64,000 nt of DNA from Pogostemon cablin (GCA_023678885.1 CM043013.1:15966791-16030790); one strand, 5' to 3'. Shown: positions 35,251 to 47,489, numbered from the stretch's first letter. Numbers and translations are program-made. Notes: generated by a model not told the origin, from the sequence alone.

Positions 35251-36366
35251 ATTTCCAGAAACTTCTAGAAGCTTCCCAAGGGGTATAAATACCCATTTAT
35301 TCAACAATTGAGAAAAAAGATCCGAAATTACACCCTTCTACACACACCTCACACACCATTTCTTCCATTTTCCACCATCATCTTCATCCATCTTCATCCA
35401 TTCTTCATCCCTTCTATTTGGGTGTTGAAGATCTCAAGAAATCAAGAGCTAGAGTTGGAGATCCATGAGTATTGAAGATCTCCTACAAGAAATTGCTAGG
35501 GAAGATTCACATTTCTTTTGATTTTCTTTTGGATCTAAGACTATGGGTATTTGTAATGAATCATTTATGTGTTTTGTTACCTTTATCATGTTAGGCTAAT
35601 CCCTCTAGTGGGATTAGGAACATGAAGAGCATATTAGATTTGTATTATCATGTGGATTAAATTGGTTTTTGATTTAATTGATGTTGATTTCTATTCATGG
35701 AGTTTAATTGTCTTGATGTTGTGATGGCATGGTTTGTTATTCATAATTGATTATTGGTTTAATGGATTGTTGATCAATGAATTGATTTATGGTGATTAAA
35801 TGCTATCATAATGTTCATGTATGTATTGCTTGTAGTGAGACGGAAACGACCATCTATAGTATTAGGAAGGCATGATTAGACATCGAGTTTGGGTTTGACC
35901 GAAAGGATATTTGAATTTGATGAGGGGAACCAATCCATTCGTTGGTCTTAGTACACAAAAAGGGAGAGTTTACTCTAACTAGTACCTAGATGGAAGGGGT
36001 TAATGTTGGGCTTTGATATTAAGTGCTTTTGGGAGTCTAAAATGGATCAACAACCTTTGTAACCCTAAAGGGAGCTTAGAATACAATCGTGATCACCCTT
36101 AGTGATGCAGGAAAGCGTATAAACTGAGCGTATAATCAAGACGTAACAATGGAAGAATGAATAGACAACCTAGAGATTAGGATGAATATCGTGAAGGGAG
36201 AAAACCCTTATTGAATGATATATCAAAAAACTGTCTTTGCAGGAACAAAACAACAGATATAAATAGTTCCACAAGGTCCAAGCCCAACAATAAAAGCCCA
36301 AAATAATAATTAAACATAAACGTAAATAAGATTGTCTTCAAGCGCGATCATATTTCTCAATGAACG

Positions 36367-36786
36367 CTAACGCGGTCTCATCTCCATCATCCACCCCGGG
36401 TAGACGACGATTCGCCCTCGAATCAGAACCGGATCGGGGACATCAATTCTAATCCCAGATTCCCAATTGTTAAATTGGCGAGGCGGCGGGGCTTCCGGAT
36501 CTAGTGCAGCGAAGGGATTGTCAAAGGAAACTGTGGCGTCATCCTCCGAATCGAAGGCTTGGTCATCAGCGACAAAGTGTGGATCGCGATCGTGGGGAAG
36601 ATCACGATGATCACCATGTGGCTGGTGCTCGCGGCGACGGCGGGGCTGGAAATCCGCGGTGTTCGCGTCATTGTACGCAGCCTGATGTGTACGCAAAGTG
36701 TTTACCTCCAAGGTTAATTCGGCGATCTGTCGGCGCATCTCGGTAATGGTGAGGGCATCCACAGCAGGGGCACGACGAGGAGGCAT
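36367..36786 (-). CDS. Short gag-like ORF of element D, copy 1 (139 aa)
   Basis: Begins MPPRRAPAVDALT. A short helical segment (MRRQIAELTLEVNTLRTHQ) is followed by a very polar region (RRRREHQPHGDHRDLPHDRD) and FDNPFAALDPEAPPP. This resembles the N terminus of plant gypsy Gag polyproteins, before the capsid. The last codons run into the LTR. The upstream in-frame ATG at 36858 lies in the LTR and is less likely. No knuckle or enzyme domain follows. Function, if any, may be RNA packaging. Confidence 0.55.
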   Translation of the reverse strand: MPPRRAPAVDALTITEMRRQIAELTLEVNTLRTHQAAYNDANTADFQPRRRREHQPHGDHRDLPHDRDPHFVADDQAFDSEDDATVSFDNPFAALDPEAPPPRQFNNWESGIRIDVPDPVLIRGRIVVYPGWMMEMRPR

Positions 36787-37085
36787 TTGGCCAGGAGCGT
36801 TGCAAGACTCCGGATACCAACTGATGCAGGAAAGCGTATAAACTGAGCGTATAATCAAGACGTAACAATGGAAGAATGAATAGACAACCTAGAGATTAGG
36901 ATGAATATCGTGAAGGGAGAAAACCCTTATTGAATGATATATAAAAAAACTGTCTTTGCAGGAACAAAACAACAGATATAAATAGTTCCACAAGGTCCAA
37001 GCCCAACAATAAAAGCCCAAAATAATAATTAAACATAAACGTAAATAAGATTGTCTTCAAGCGCGATCATATTTCTCAATGAACG

Positions 37086-37505
37086 CTAACGCGGTCTCAT
37101 CTCCATCATCCACCCTGGGTAGACGACGATTCGCCCTCGAATCAAAACCGGATCGGGGACATCAATTCTAATCCCAGATTCCCAATTGTTAAATTGGCGA
37201 GGCGGCGGGGCTTCCGGATCTAGTGCAGCGAAGGGATTGTCAAAGAAAACTGTGGCGTCATCCTCCGAATCGAAGGCTTGGTCATCAGCGACAAAGTGTG
37301 GATCGCGATCGTGGGGAAGATCACGATGATCACCATGTGGCTGGTGCTCGCGGCGGCGGCGGGGCTGGAAATCCGCGGTGTTTGCGTCATTGTACGCAGC
37401 CTGATGTGTACGCAAAGTGTTTACCTCCAAGGTTAATTCGGCGATCTGTCGGCGCATCTCGGCAATGGTGAGGGCATCCGCAGCAGGGGCACGACGAGGA
37501 GGCAT
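37086..37505 (-). CDS. Short gag-like ORF of element D, copy 2 (139 aa)
   Basis: Nearly identical to the copy at 36367-36786 and open over its full length. Nucleotide differences between the two internal segments are about nine by eye, mostly C/T or G/A, and several are silent. See that entry for the layout. Confidence 0.55.
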   Translation of the reverse strand: MPPRRAPAADALTIAEMRRQIAELTLEVNTLRTHQAAYNDANTADFQPRRRREHQPHGDHRDLPHDRDPHFVADDQAFDSEDDATVFFDNPFAALDPEAPPPRQFNNWESGIRIDVPDPVLIRGRIVVYPGWMMEMRPR

Positions 37506-38411
37506 TTGGCCAGGAGCGTTGCAAGACTTCGAATACCAACTGATGCAGGAAAGTGTATAAACTGAGCGTATAATCAAGACGTAACAATGGAAGAATGAAT
37601 AGACAACCTAGAGATTAGGATGAATATCGTGAAGGGAGAAAACCCTTATTGAATGATATATCAAAAAACTGTCTTTGCAGGAACAAAACAACATATATAA
37701 ATTGTTCCACAAGGTCCAAGCCCAACAATAAAAGCCCAAAATAATAATTAAACATAAACGTAAATAAGATTGTCTTCAAGCGCGATCATATTTCTCAATG
37801 AACGCTAACGCGGTCTCATCTCCATCACTTAGTCTACATCAATTAAGTTGGATTCCTTTTGCATGATAGTATGAATTGAGTATGCTTGGATGTTTCTAAT
37901 CCCATGTTTTTCATCCTTAAACTTTAACACCTATCCTCTTTTATTTTCAGTCATCTTCACTTATCGTTTCTCTTATTTGCTATTTTTATTTACTTGCTAC
38001 TTGCTTAAGTGGTTAATCAATCTCAAAACCCCCTATCATCTTTACAAAAATGACATGAACATGTGCTCACGTATTTTGCTAGTCTGAACATAACTCCTTT
38101 TTGGATTGATAATTTTTCTTGGGATATACTACTACAACGATCGAGTATTCTTGCTCGTGAGTGCTACAAAAATAGGCAAACAGTATATATGTTATATCTT
38201 TAATTATTTTTCTAGTTGTTAATTGTAGTGTAATTAAATCCTATCCTTTCATTGATTATTCCTTCTAGAGTAAATCATTTCTCGAATACGGATGCATACA
38301 CTTTCTCCCTTGGGCACGATATTATAAATTTTGCAATTGGTCACTTACGTGCTACACACGATAGAGTATGCTTACTCTAATCAATTTATACCAAAATTGA
38401 GACTAAGATCA

Positions 38412-38429
38412 TGGCGCCGTTGCCGGGGA
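38412..38429 (+). promoter_or_regulatory. Primer-binding site of element A
   Basis: TGGCGCCGTTGCCGGGGA follows the LTR end ATCA directly. The same site is used by element B (58617-58635), the standard Athila primer sequence. Confidence 0.85.
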
Positions 38430-38622
38430 GAAAGGCTTTGGTGTAACGTGTTGCTCTACTTAGGACATTTTTTTTATTCTTACATCTATTTTTGTTTTGA
38501 AAAATTTTTGTTCTCACTTTTTCTTCTTGATAGGTACATCAACCTTAAAAGAAGGGGAGAAGGAGCAAAACCAAAAATAGTAAGTGGAGAAGAATTGTAA
38601 TAGATCTTGAAAAGGAGTAAAA

Positions 38623-39417
38623 ATGGATCAATACTACGATAATGGAATATACGGGAGATGGCAAGGAGCTTACAATATGAATACATTCCAACCTTATCAA
38701 GAAAACACTTATTCCATACAAAGTTCCTACAACCAAGTTCCGACGTTTACTCCTCTATCAGAGAATAATGCCTTAATGGAATTGTATAGAAGATACGCTC
38801 ATGGGAGCAATGAAAGGCAAAGTGTTCAACCAAGTCTTCCTAGTTATGGGGATCAATATCTTCAAAGTATGCCAACTTCTTATACTACGGTACAACAAGA
38901 GTGGATGATGCCAAGTCCTCAAGTGGAGGATATATTTTATATGCAAGGGAGTAATTTCCAAATTAATGATCATGGAAATTATCTCCAAGAACAAAGATGG
39001 CAACCACCGAGTAAAGAGATAAAGCCACCAGTAGAAGATCGAATTGGGCAACTCATGGATATGCACAATGAGATGATTGAAGAAAGAAGAGTTGAAAGAA
39101 AGAGAGAAGATGAGGAAAATAAGGGGAGATTTGAGGCCCTAGAACGTCAAATGAGTCAAATGATAAGTGAACGGAATACTCTTCATGAAATTAAAAATTT
39201 CGATGAAGATATTGAATACGAATTAAAAGTAGAAGAGTATTCAGGGGATGATGAAGACTCAAGAGATGTTGAGCTTATTGAGGATAAGGAAAATAAGGTT
39301 GAAGAAAATTTGGGGGAAGAAGAATCAAAAGAGGTGCTTGAAGAGCCTATTGAGGCAAATGATGTTGATGAAGATGAACAAAGTCTAGAAGCAAATGATG
39401 ATGACTTGAATAAATGA
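38623..39417 (+). CDS. Gag-linker-like ORF of element A (264 aa)
   Basis: An uninterrupted ORF. The first 120 residues are rich in Gln, Tyr and Ser (YMQGSNFQINDHGNYLQEQ), like the Gln-rich stretch in element B Gag (VEDVSYMQGRNYQGNYQ). Residues about 135-190 form a charged coiled coil (MHNEMIEERRVERKREDEEN). The tail is strongly acidic (DEDEQSLEANDDD). It matches only the middle of Athila Gag; capsid core, knuckle and protease are absent. It is intact, so it may still be translated. Role unknown; it could help co-packaging with autonomous relatives. Confidence 0.6.
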   Translation: MDQYYDNGIYGRWQGAYNMNTFQPYQENTYSIQSSYNQVPTFTPLSENNALMELYRRYAHGSNERQSVQPSLPSYGDQYLQSMPTSYTTVQQEWMMPSPQVEDIFYMQGSNFQINDHGNYLQEQRWQPPSKEIKPPVEDRIGQLMDMHNEMIEERRVERKREDEENKGRFEALERQMSQMISERNTLHEIKNFDEDIEYELKVEEYSGDDEDSRDVELIEDKENKVEENLGEEESKEVLEEPIEANDVDEDEQSLEANDDDLNK

Positions 39418-41368
39418 CCATTTCTAAACCTTTAAACTCTTTAAGTTGCTTTGAATTTCATAATATTATTTTATAGACTTTGTCTTACCTATTGATTCTT
39501 CTCATATTCTTAAGGACAAAAGGGAACTTGAAGACATGCTAGAACTTTATGTGGAGAGAAGGAATAAGTAGTGCTCAAGAATGGAAAGGTTGATGGAATG
39601 TAAGCTCAAAAGAGTAGAATTTTTAAAGTCAATCTAGAAGGATGCAACTGAGGTCATTACTTGCCACAAATGCCTAATAGAGGAAGAAGCACAAAGATTA
39701 AAATTCGATGGCAAGAATGAACGATATCCTTGGTCATTCCGATGAGTTCTCCAAATTCCGTCTGGCTTGAAGACATTAAACTTAGCGCTAGATGGGAGGC
39801 AACCCATCATTATCTTTATTGCTTTCATTTAATTGCTTTCTTAGTTATTTTTTTTTATTTTTATCGTGTTTCTTGTCTTTTATAGGAACATGAAGGAGCT
39901 TTCGGTGATGGTCTTAAAGAGAAGAAAGAAGTGCAATAAAATTGGTAACAAAACTCTATTCAAACTAAAATTCAACTCTTAGTTAAATTTAAGTTTGGGG
40001 GCCGAGATGGTTCGTTTTGCTACATGCTTGTATTGCTCTTAGTTGTACATTTTGCACCGGCGCACCTTTTGTTCCTCTTGTTTTTGTGAGCCTTTCCTTG
40101 ATTTCTTATTATTGAATCTTCTCTTGTGGAGCTAATTTAGTGATTGTTTGAGACTATGAGATTGAGTTAGATTATATGGTTGAATAGATATGAGCTTGTG
40201 TACTTCTTATGGTTGGGAATTTGCTTGTGTGATACTTGTTTTTACACTATTGATGAACCGTGAGATTTTGAGCCTCGAATGCACAAATATTATGCGATTC
40301 ATTTCTTTCATGTGCATCATTCATGTGTATGTGTTCTAGAACTTACCATTCGTCTTGCTTGAGGCTACATTGTGTGGAGATTGTTGAAAATGATCTTAGG
40401 CCATCCTTGAAAATTGAAGTCATTAGCCAAATGATATCCTTACCATAAAAGTGTTCCCTTGTAAGCTGTTTTGAGCCTATGGAGCCTATTCTTTGATTAT
40501 TAGCTCATTACAAGCCAATAAAACCCACTTAAGCCTTTACATAAAACCTTTTGTGTGGATGATTGTTGGGGATGATTATTAAAGGAGGTTATGAAGAGAA
40601 AAGCAAAAATTGTACTTGAAAAGGAAATTAAGAATTTTGTGCTTGAAATGCAATGAGAGCTAGTGAATTATGATGTGTAAGCAAGAAAATAAAATGAATG
40701 AAGCTCTAAAAAAAAGAGCATAAGAGCTAAAAAAAGAAAGAAAAGCTCAAAATGTGTATTGTAAAAGGTATGGAGAAAAAGAGCTACAAAATAAATGCTT
40801 AAATTCAAGAGTTATGAAAGGAAGGGATGATGAAGTACATGAAAAGTGAATAAAAAAAGCGAATTTATGATTAAGGAGTAGTGCTTGACGAGAAGGGAGA
40901 CGTCTCTTATAATCATCCACATATATATTTGAGTCACTTTTATTTATATATCCCTACCCTTACCAAAGAGCCTTCATTACATCCCAATATAAAGTCCTAT
41001 TTGATTCAATGATTGACACACTTCAATAGTGGTGTAGAGTTTGAGACTTGTGGCAAACCTATGGTAATGTGTGCATGTGAATCGATTATGAGTGTAAAAA
41101 CGTCCACAATTTCCACTATGAGTGTGAGTGCATAGACTACCTAGAGAGGATTAGTGAGAATGAGTATTGTACTTGCATTATTCCCACCATGATTTGTGCA
41201 TAGTTTTATTGATGTTTAAGTCATGTGGTTTGATTTTATTGATTAGTTGAAAATGATTATACCCTTTCTTTGATCCATTCTAATTCACTCAATTTCTACC
41301 CTCATGTTCTTTTTCTTTTCTTCGTTGTTCGGGGACAAACAATACTTTAAGTTTGGGGGGTTAGTGTG
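39418..41368 (+). other. Element A 3' noncoding internal region
   Basis: No protein domain. Includes AAATTTAAGTTTGGGGGCCG near 39988, an extra purine tract, A-rich repeats (AAAAAAAGAGC, 40700-40740) and the final polypurine tract at 41349-41360. The sequence parallels the 48.0-49.4 kb noncoding part of element B (for example the phrase around the CTCTTTGGTA motif on opposite strands). Confidence 0.6.
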
Positions 41369-43003
41369 TGTAGAAATCTCATGAATTTAGGGTCCAATTA
41401 TATCATGGTTCAATACAATTATGCTTAGTTTGAGTGTTTAAGTGCCCTAGATTGCACGATATTTGTAAATATTTGGAAAATTTGTACTTTGGTAGAATTT
41501 GTGTAATTTTCAGGTATAAATAGATTTTAGAGGTGAAGAGGAAGATGTAGGAAAAAGCGGATCTCAATTCGGAGTTAAAACGAGGGAGAACGAGCCAAAA
41601 CAGTGAAGCAGCGCGAAGCTGTCACAAAAATTCGACCGAATTTCTGAAAACTCGATCTAATTTTTGTGCATTTTTTCGAAAAACACGGGCAAAAACAGAG
41701 CATCGAAGGCTACACAAACTGTAAGAAAAATTCGACCGAATTTCTAAAAACTTGGTCGAATTTTCATGTAAAATTGCCTGCTGAACACTTCGAAATTAGG
41801 GCTTTTCAAGGGGGTATAAATACCCAAAACCTCCCAATCCTCCACCAGAACAGCAGGGGGCTGCTCTCACACACCACACACCCCCATTTCATCCATTTTC
41901 ATCTCCATTCATCCATCCTCCTCTCTATTCATCAATCCATCCAAATTTCATCCCATTTTCCACCATTTTCACTCCATCTTCATCCATCTTCACACATTCC
42001 ATCTACCCATCACACATCTATTGAGGATTGAGGCTTGAAGAGTGCAAAATTGCATCTTGAAGAGAAGAAATCAACCCAATTCTATATAGGGGAAAACTCT
42101 ACTTTCATTTTGTATTTTCTTTGTGTTATTTGCAACAATGAATATTTGTAAGCATTTTAGGGATGTTTTCATGATGTTTGTTGTTGGCTAGACCTCTTGT
42201 GAGGCTAGCCACATGATGAATTAGGGACCTTTGGATTTGTTGAATTTCTAATGGTTTAGTTGATGTGATTTTTGGAATTTCTTCCATGATTTATGATTTA
42301 CTTTATTTGTATTATGATGTGTGTGGTTAAACTCTCAATTTATGATATTAGGATGTCCATTCCAATATTGTGCTTAGGGATTTGATTGAATCATGTTATA
42401 ATATGGATTTTGTATGTTAGTATGTGAAGTATGTGGTAGCATCTTTGTATATTTTGAACACTCGTGTTGGGACACTTAGTTAATGGATCTAAGTAGGTTA
42501 TTAATTGAGTGAGAAGAACCAATCTTATAATCATAGTACCTTCTAAGGGAATTGAGAGTAAGGGACAACCTTTTGTGTTAAAAACTTGTAATGAATTGAG
42601 AACCTAATTACCTTGGCCATATGAATTAGGAGAACATTTGTGATTGCTTTTATTCCAATTGTCATTGATGTTAGCCATTTGAATTTAACAAGTCCATGTT
42701 GTATCCTAAATCTTGATTGTGGTTAGCCTTACTCCTCTTTATATTGTTACTTCATCCATCTCACCTTCATCCATTCCATTTGTCTTTTTATCTTAATTGC
42801 TTTCTTAGGTATTTATTGTAGTTAATTCTATCCCCTCCTTTTATTGATTAGTCCTTCCAGAGTAAAATATTTCTCAAATACGGATACATACACTTTCTCC
42901 CTTGGGTTCAATATTATAAATTTTGCACTTGGTCACCACGTTCTACACAACTATAGTGTACGCTTACTCTTATCAATTTGTACCAAAATTGAGACTAAGT
43001 TCA
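41369..43003 (+). repeat. Element A 3' LTR (1,635 bp, uninterrupted)
   Basis: Starts TGTAGAAATCTCATG and ends GACTAAGTTCA. TATAAATA sits near 41815. The palindrome cluster (AATTCGACCGAATTTC-type) is at 41629-41770, and a CATC-rich leader at 41880-42015. It matches the 5' LTR on both sides of insertion C, which confirms C as an insertion. Confidence 0.9.
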
Positions 43004-43839
43004 TATTCTGAAGTCCGTGTTTGATTTATGTGAAATTAAAATATTTTCTCATTTGGATTATTATAGATTGTTATAGATATTGATAACTTGTTTGATAGCT
43101 TATATTGTAATAAACTGATTCAAACAGATGTTGTTATGAGATATGCCACAATTAATTTACATTTATTAAATCCCCAGATTTTACATAGTTTTGTCAAGGT
43201 ATGAAAAGTGATCCATTAAACATCTATCTAATTTGATATATAATTGGATTAGTCTTTTGTATTATAATATTGTACTGAATTATTTTTTATTTCAACTAAT
43301 GTTTATTTAAACCAACTGTTGATCAAGAATAGTGGTAATAATTCCATGCGATCTGAAGGTAAATTTAGGCTACTCATTTGAATTACTAGGACTACTCTTT
43401 TTGATTAAGTAGCTCATTCTTTTTTCAAATGACACAAACTATGGTTACGTATATATGTAAAAGGTACAAAAGGTGATCCCTGCTATGAAAATCACAAAAT
43501 GATACAAACTATGGTTCTGGGATATGTGTAAGAAGCACAAAAGGGATACATTTGTAAAAAGTATAAAAAGTGATATATGCTACAACAGTTAAATGCTTAT
43601 ACTTAAATTTAGGTTACTCTTTCGGCTTAATTGGATTACTCTTTTAAATGAACTCGGTTATCCTTTCTCAATGACAGAGACTATATTTGTGAACATGTGT
43701 TATAAGTACAGAAGGTGATCACTGCTATAAAAATCACAGAAATCATATAAATCTTAAATGCCCATCTAAAATGCTTATAATCAAATACGTAAAATATAGA
43801 TCAAGTGTTTATTTTTGTTTTGAACATCACAAAAGAATA
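43004..43839. other. Spacer downstream of the FRS-like gene
   Basis: AT-rich. Contains three or four loose copies of a unit with ACAAACTATGGTT, GTACAAAAGGTGATC and TAGGTTACTCTTT. A related block lies in an FRS intron at 62945-63090 in the same orientation. Confidence 0.4.
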
Positions 43840-44369
43840 TTAAATCAAATGTTTATTTCCTGTTTTCATTCCACTTGTGCTACTCTTCTTTTGTCCTTTT
43901 GAACTTTGTAGACCACTCTTTATTCTCTTGTTTCTTCCATTTGTCTTTACACGTGCAAGATCCAAAACAACTGTGGATGATGTGGATTGTGTCGTACTGC
44001 ATATTCTTCATCAATCCTTACTACTATTTTCATTTTCTTCAAATTAATATTCTTCAAGTGCCTCCCTTACTTGTTGATTATCTTCACATAACAAGACCAA
44101 AGTATAATACTTCCGATTCATTTGATGCATCCATGGTATAGCTTTATCTTTGTCAATTGTTGGAAGTTCCTTTTTAATTCTATCCCATACATCAGCTTTT
44201 GCAAGTTTTGTCCATCTTTTCATTATATAAGACTCAGGAATCAGCTTCACTGAGTTTATGAGTAGAACATTCAAACTATGGTGGCATAAGAGACCCATTT
44301 CTTCAAATTTCTTGCAAGTGCACTGTATGAACTTTAAATGTGTATCAAAAACAACTCTCATAAGGTTAC
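43840..44369 (-). pseudogene. FRS-like gene, 3' part (SWIM zinc finger and C-terminal tail)
   Basis: Reading from 44369 in the frame that continues the 60234 side: LMRVVFDTHLKFIQCTCKKF then GLLCHHSLNVL. This is the SWIM finger C-x-C...C-x-H of FAR1/FHY3-type and MULE-derived proteins. A strong donor (CAA/GTAAGG) occurs near 44064. A further tail-like exon lies at about 43840-43970 with ARVKTNGRNKRIKSGL, which matches the basic tail of the family, ending TAA at 43840-43842. It is separated from the rest of the gene by element B. Confidence 0.75.
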
Positions 44370-45396
44370 TGATTAGCCATAACTTGTAGTCGGGTTGACC
44401 AATTCAAGAATTTATCGAACCACGGGGAGGTCGATGCTAGCACTTAAGCGATATCACGTTTATCACGATTTTATAGAAACGAATCATAGATGGATGGTTT
44501 GGGTAACAAGTAATTAAATGAAAGTAGACAAGCAATAATCAAATGACAAGATGAAAATGATGAATGAGTGGTTTTTCAAATTGAGTAGAAGTGAGATTAA
44601 CAACACTATTGAAGTGGTAACTTATGGATTCATGCATTAAACTCATATGTATCAAGGGTTAAGACTAAGGGCCAACACATATACCACCTAAACTTCCTCT
44701 CGAAATGAATAGGATGTAGATCATTTGCACAATCTCAAAATAGCTCAAAGGTTGGTTCTCAATTAAACTATTCCAACTAGGTACTAAGTTCAATTTAAGA
44801 ATCCCTTCATATAATCAATTGACTTCTCAATCTAACTAATCACATGTTCCATCAAAGGGTTCTAAATAATAAAGGACTTCTCAATCACTTTACCATTTAT
44901 AATGCACATGAGGTGTTTGATGAAATGATTCACTTGACTATCCTAAGCACATAATTGATTTCTCAATCTAATCATATAATTAGAACAATCAAACACACAA
45001 AACATCATAGATCTCAAGATATATAAGCACCAATGATAGAAATCAAATATCCCCATCAACATATGAATTTAATTACATAGATCCACAAATTAACCAACAA
45101 CCTTCATGTTGCTAATCTCACAAGGGAGATTAGCCTACAATCTTCATAAGATCCATAACATAGACATTATAATTCTTACAAATCATGATAAACTAAAGGA
45201 TTAACACAAAATTGGAATGAAAACTCCCTTGGAAATGGATCCAATTGAATCTCCCTTCTTCCTTTGGTGATCACCCAAGCTTCCTTGCTTCTTCACTTGA
45301 TTTGGATGGAGGAAATTATGGAGAGATGATATATATCTCAAAATGGATGAATGGGATGGAGAATATGGTGTGAAATCAAAGGAATGGTGTGTGAGG

Positions 45397-47374
45397 TGAT
45401 AGGCTTTTTCTGCGCACTATAATTAAATCCTCAAGTATAAAGGATATCAATTGTAGCGGTAAGTGACCAAGTTAAATTATCGAACCCAAGGGACAACTAA
45501 CTATTTATTTTCTAATTATACTAGCTTAATCAGAATAAGGTAACCGATTTTCAATGTTTTGTTGCGAATTAACTAAAATACTTAAATAATAAATTGCAGA
45601 ATAATTAAAAGCAATAAAATAAAATAAAAGCAAGTTTCTAATCAAGAGATAACGAACAGTTCTAAGGTATCAGGTAGAGACCAATTAATTTGGGTTATTA
45701 AACTTACAATTGTTCATTCATGCAGTTTCACTGAAAATACACCACATATCACTGTTATCCCACCGAATATGATTCGGTTCTAAGCTAACAGTATAATCTG
45801 GTTTGAATCCTAAGGTGCGCAAATATTACCAAGCCTTATTCCTAGATACTAATCCAGCGAACAACAATACCTCCGGATGGTAAGTTCGACTAACAAGATA
45901 TTTTCTGGAATTACTACAAGGTTCTATTCACTTCCTACTTGATTGTCTAATTGCATTGTTCCACTAAACTAATCAAGTATTTGATTAACCAGTTCACGAA
46001 ATTAAAGTGCTTATAGCGGAGCTACTCTAATCTCTAACAGATAGACAATACCAATCATGAACGCACACAAGCTAACACAATAATCCAAGCATTATAGCGC
46101 ATGTCATGAATATATTGTGAAGACGTTACGAAGCAGAAAAGCATGTCTTAATAAAATAAGTAAAATCAAAAGCTCAACTGCATAAAATCCCAATATTTGG
46201 TCTAAATCCCCAAATCAATTAAATCAATCCATCAAACCCTAGAACTGTATATAAAATTAGCCCATGAGGTCACAAGCAACACTCATGGCTAAGCAATTCA
46301 TACCAAAAATCAAAGTAAAAGGAAGGAAAAGAAAGGAATTATGAAACCCTAGTGTAGACGTAATCTTTTGTTCCTTCTCTGTCTCTCCAATTGCTCGATT
46401 CTCCCTCAATTAGCACTTGGAACCCTCTTGAAAGTGGATGGATGGTGAAATCAGGTTGTAATCTGATATGGAAGGATTGGAGGTGTGAATTGATGATGGG
46501 TTATGGATGGGTTCTCTCCAATTTGTGTCTTGATCTCCCTAATTGTTTCTTGGACTGATGCAGGGCTTTTTCGCGATCAAAACTGCTTCAGAATCGCGAC
46601 TTGAGGGTATATATACACTGCTGCATCGAACAGGTCTCGTCTGGGCCCGATTTTGGGCCGCTCGGCACCTTGCTCGGGCCGAGCTCATGGCCGAGCGGCC
46701 CCTAAACCAGCAGAGCAGCATATGGTTGGAATGGGGCCGTCATGTAGGTTCTGAAGAAACCCCACTCGGCTGGAAATTCGCAAAATGTTGGTCCTGCTCG
46801 AGCCGAGCGGCCTCCCGAGCTGCGGAGACTGCACTGCGCGACTTCACCGTTTTGAGCATAACTTCTTCATACGGACTCCAATTTGAATGATTTTTGCGCT
46901 CTCGTGTTCTTCTTTTCCTTGGATTTCTATCCATATAAAGAACTCTGAGAAACTCCAACATTTGAATATGTAAAAAGTCATGCAAAGTGGCTGCTGGGTA
47001 CAGCATGTACGACGTTAGCACTTTGATCATAACTTTCTCGTTTGGAATCCAATTGGGGTGTTCTTTATGTCAAAACGACCCTCTCTTCTGTGTCTTTCCA
47101 ACCATATATCATATGATCAATTTGGACTTCTATAAGAATACAGAAATTTGTGCAACATGGACTGTATTTTTCAGCATTCCTTCTCACTTTCACTCCTCAT
47201 TCCAACTTTGAACTTTTGATCATGTTTTACCCTTCAAAACTCAACAAAACACCTTAGTAGCATCTTAATTATGCAAGATATGAAAACCATGCCATTCTAT
47301 ACAAAATCATGGCCACATTCTATCAAAAACGGTGTAATGTGAGACCTAAAATACGTGAAATTCCACTCTCAACA
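45397..47374 (-). mobile_element. Solo LTR E (third Athila-like family), 1,978 bp
   Basis: Read on the minus strand it starts TGTTGAGAGTGGAATTTCAC and ends AGCCTATCA. Flanked by TGAGG at 45392-45396 and 47375-47379. TATATATACC lies at 46608-46617 on the minus strand. Just upstream of it, 46640-46830 holds GGCCGCTCGGC/GCCGAGCGGCC palindromes. No internal sequence remains. The same LTR edge occurs at 12823-12870. Confidence 0.88.
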
Positions 47375-47489
47375 TGAGGTGTGTGGGAACAGTAGCAAAA
47401 TCGGATCTCCCTTCAAAATGTTGAATGGATTGGTATTTATACCCCATGGAGACCTTCTAGAAGAATTGTAAAAAATATCCTATTCTGGT

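Larger units (their letters stand above)
36103..37827 (-). mobile_element. Element D: tandem short LTR retroelement (LTR-int-LTR-int-LTR)
   Basis: Three 287-bp direct repeats (36103-36389, 36822-37108, 37541-37827) start TGATGCAGG and end CTCCATCA. Two 432-bp internal segments separate them (36390-36821, 37109-37540). The whole is flanked by one perfect 5-bp duplication, CTTAG (36098-36102 and 37828-37832). On the minus strand, TTGGTATCCGGAGTC follows the LTR and resembles a methionine-tRNA primer site. The internal part holds only a short gag-like ORF. Size and content fit a TRIM/TR-GAG-type non-autonomous element. Confidence 0.9.
34684..38182 (+). mobile_element. Solo LTR C (Athila-like, related to element B LTR) with nested D
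   Basis: Begins TGATTGGCGCTATTTTCACC, closely matching the start of the element B LTR read on its own strand (TGATTGTCGTTATTTTCACC), and ends GGCAAACA. A perfect 5-bp duplication GTATA flanks it (34679-34683 and 38183-38187). TATAAATA is at 35284-35291, with a CACGGCC/GGCCGTG cluster at 34930-35250. Without insertion D its length is about 1.77 kb. There is no internal region, so it is a solo LTR left by LTR-LTR recombination. Confidence 0.88.
33283..38411 (+). repeat. Element A 5' LTR, interrupted by solo LTR C
   Basis: About 1.63 kb of LTR split at 34683/38183 by insertion C. TATAAATA lies at 33709-33716. Upstream of it, 33540-33670 holds AAATTCGATCGAATTTT-type palindromes. Downstream, 33765-33900 is a CATC/CCAT-rich simple repeat in the transcribed leader. 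It ends GACTAAGATCA before the primer site. Confidence 0.88.
33283..43003 (+). mobile_element. Element A: non-autonomous Athila-like LTR retrotransposon
   Basis: Left LTR 33283-38411 (with a 3.5-kb nested insertion), right LTR 41369-43003, only 2.96 kb of internal sequence. A primer site TGGCGCCGTTGCCGGGGA at 38412-38429 and a polypurine tract (AAGTTTGGGGGG, 41349-41360) place it in the Athila group. The internal part encodes only a gag-linker-like ORF; there is no protease, RT or integrase. No matching 5-bp target duplication is visible (ATGAG left, TATTC right), so the copy may have recombined. It could only have moved with enzymes supplied by a relative. Confidence 0.85.
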
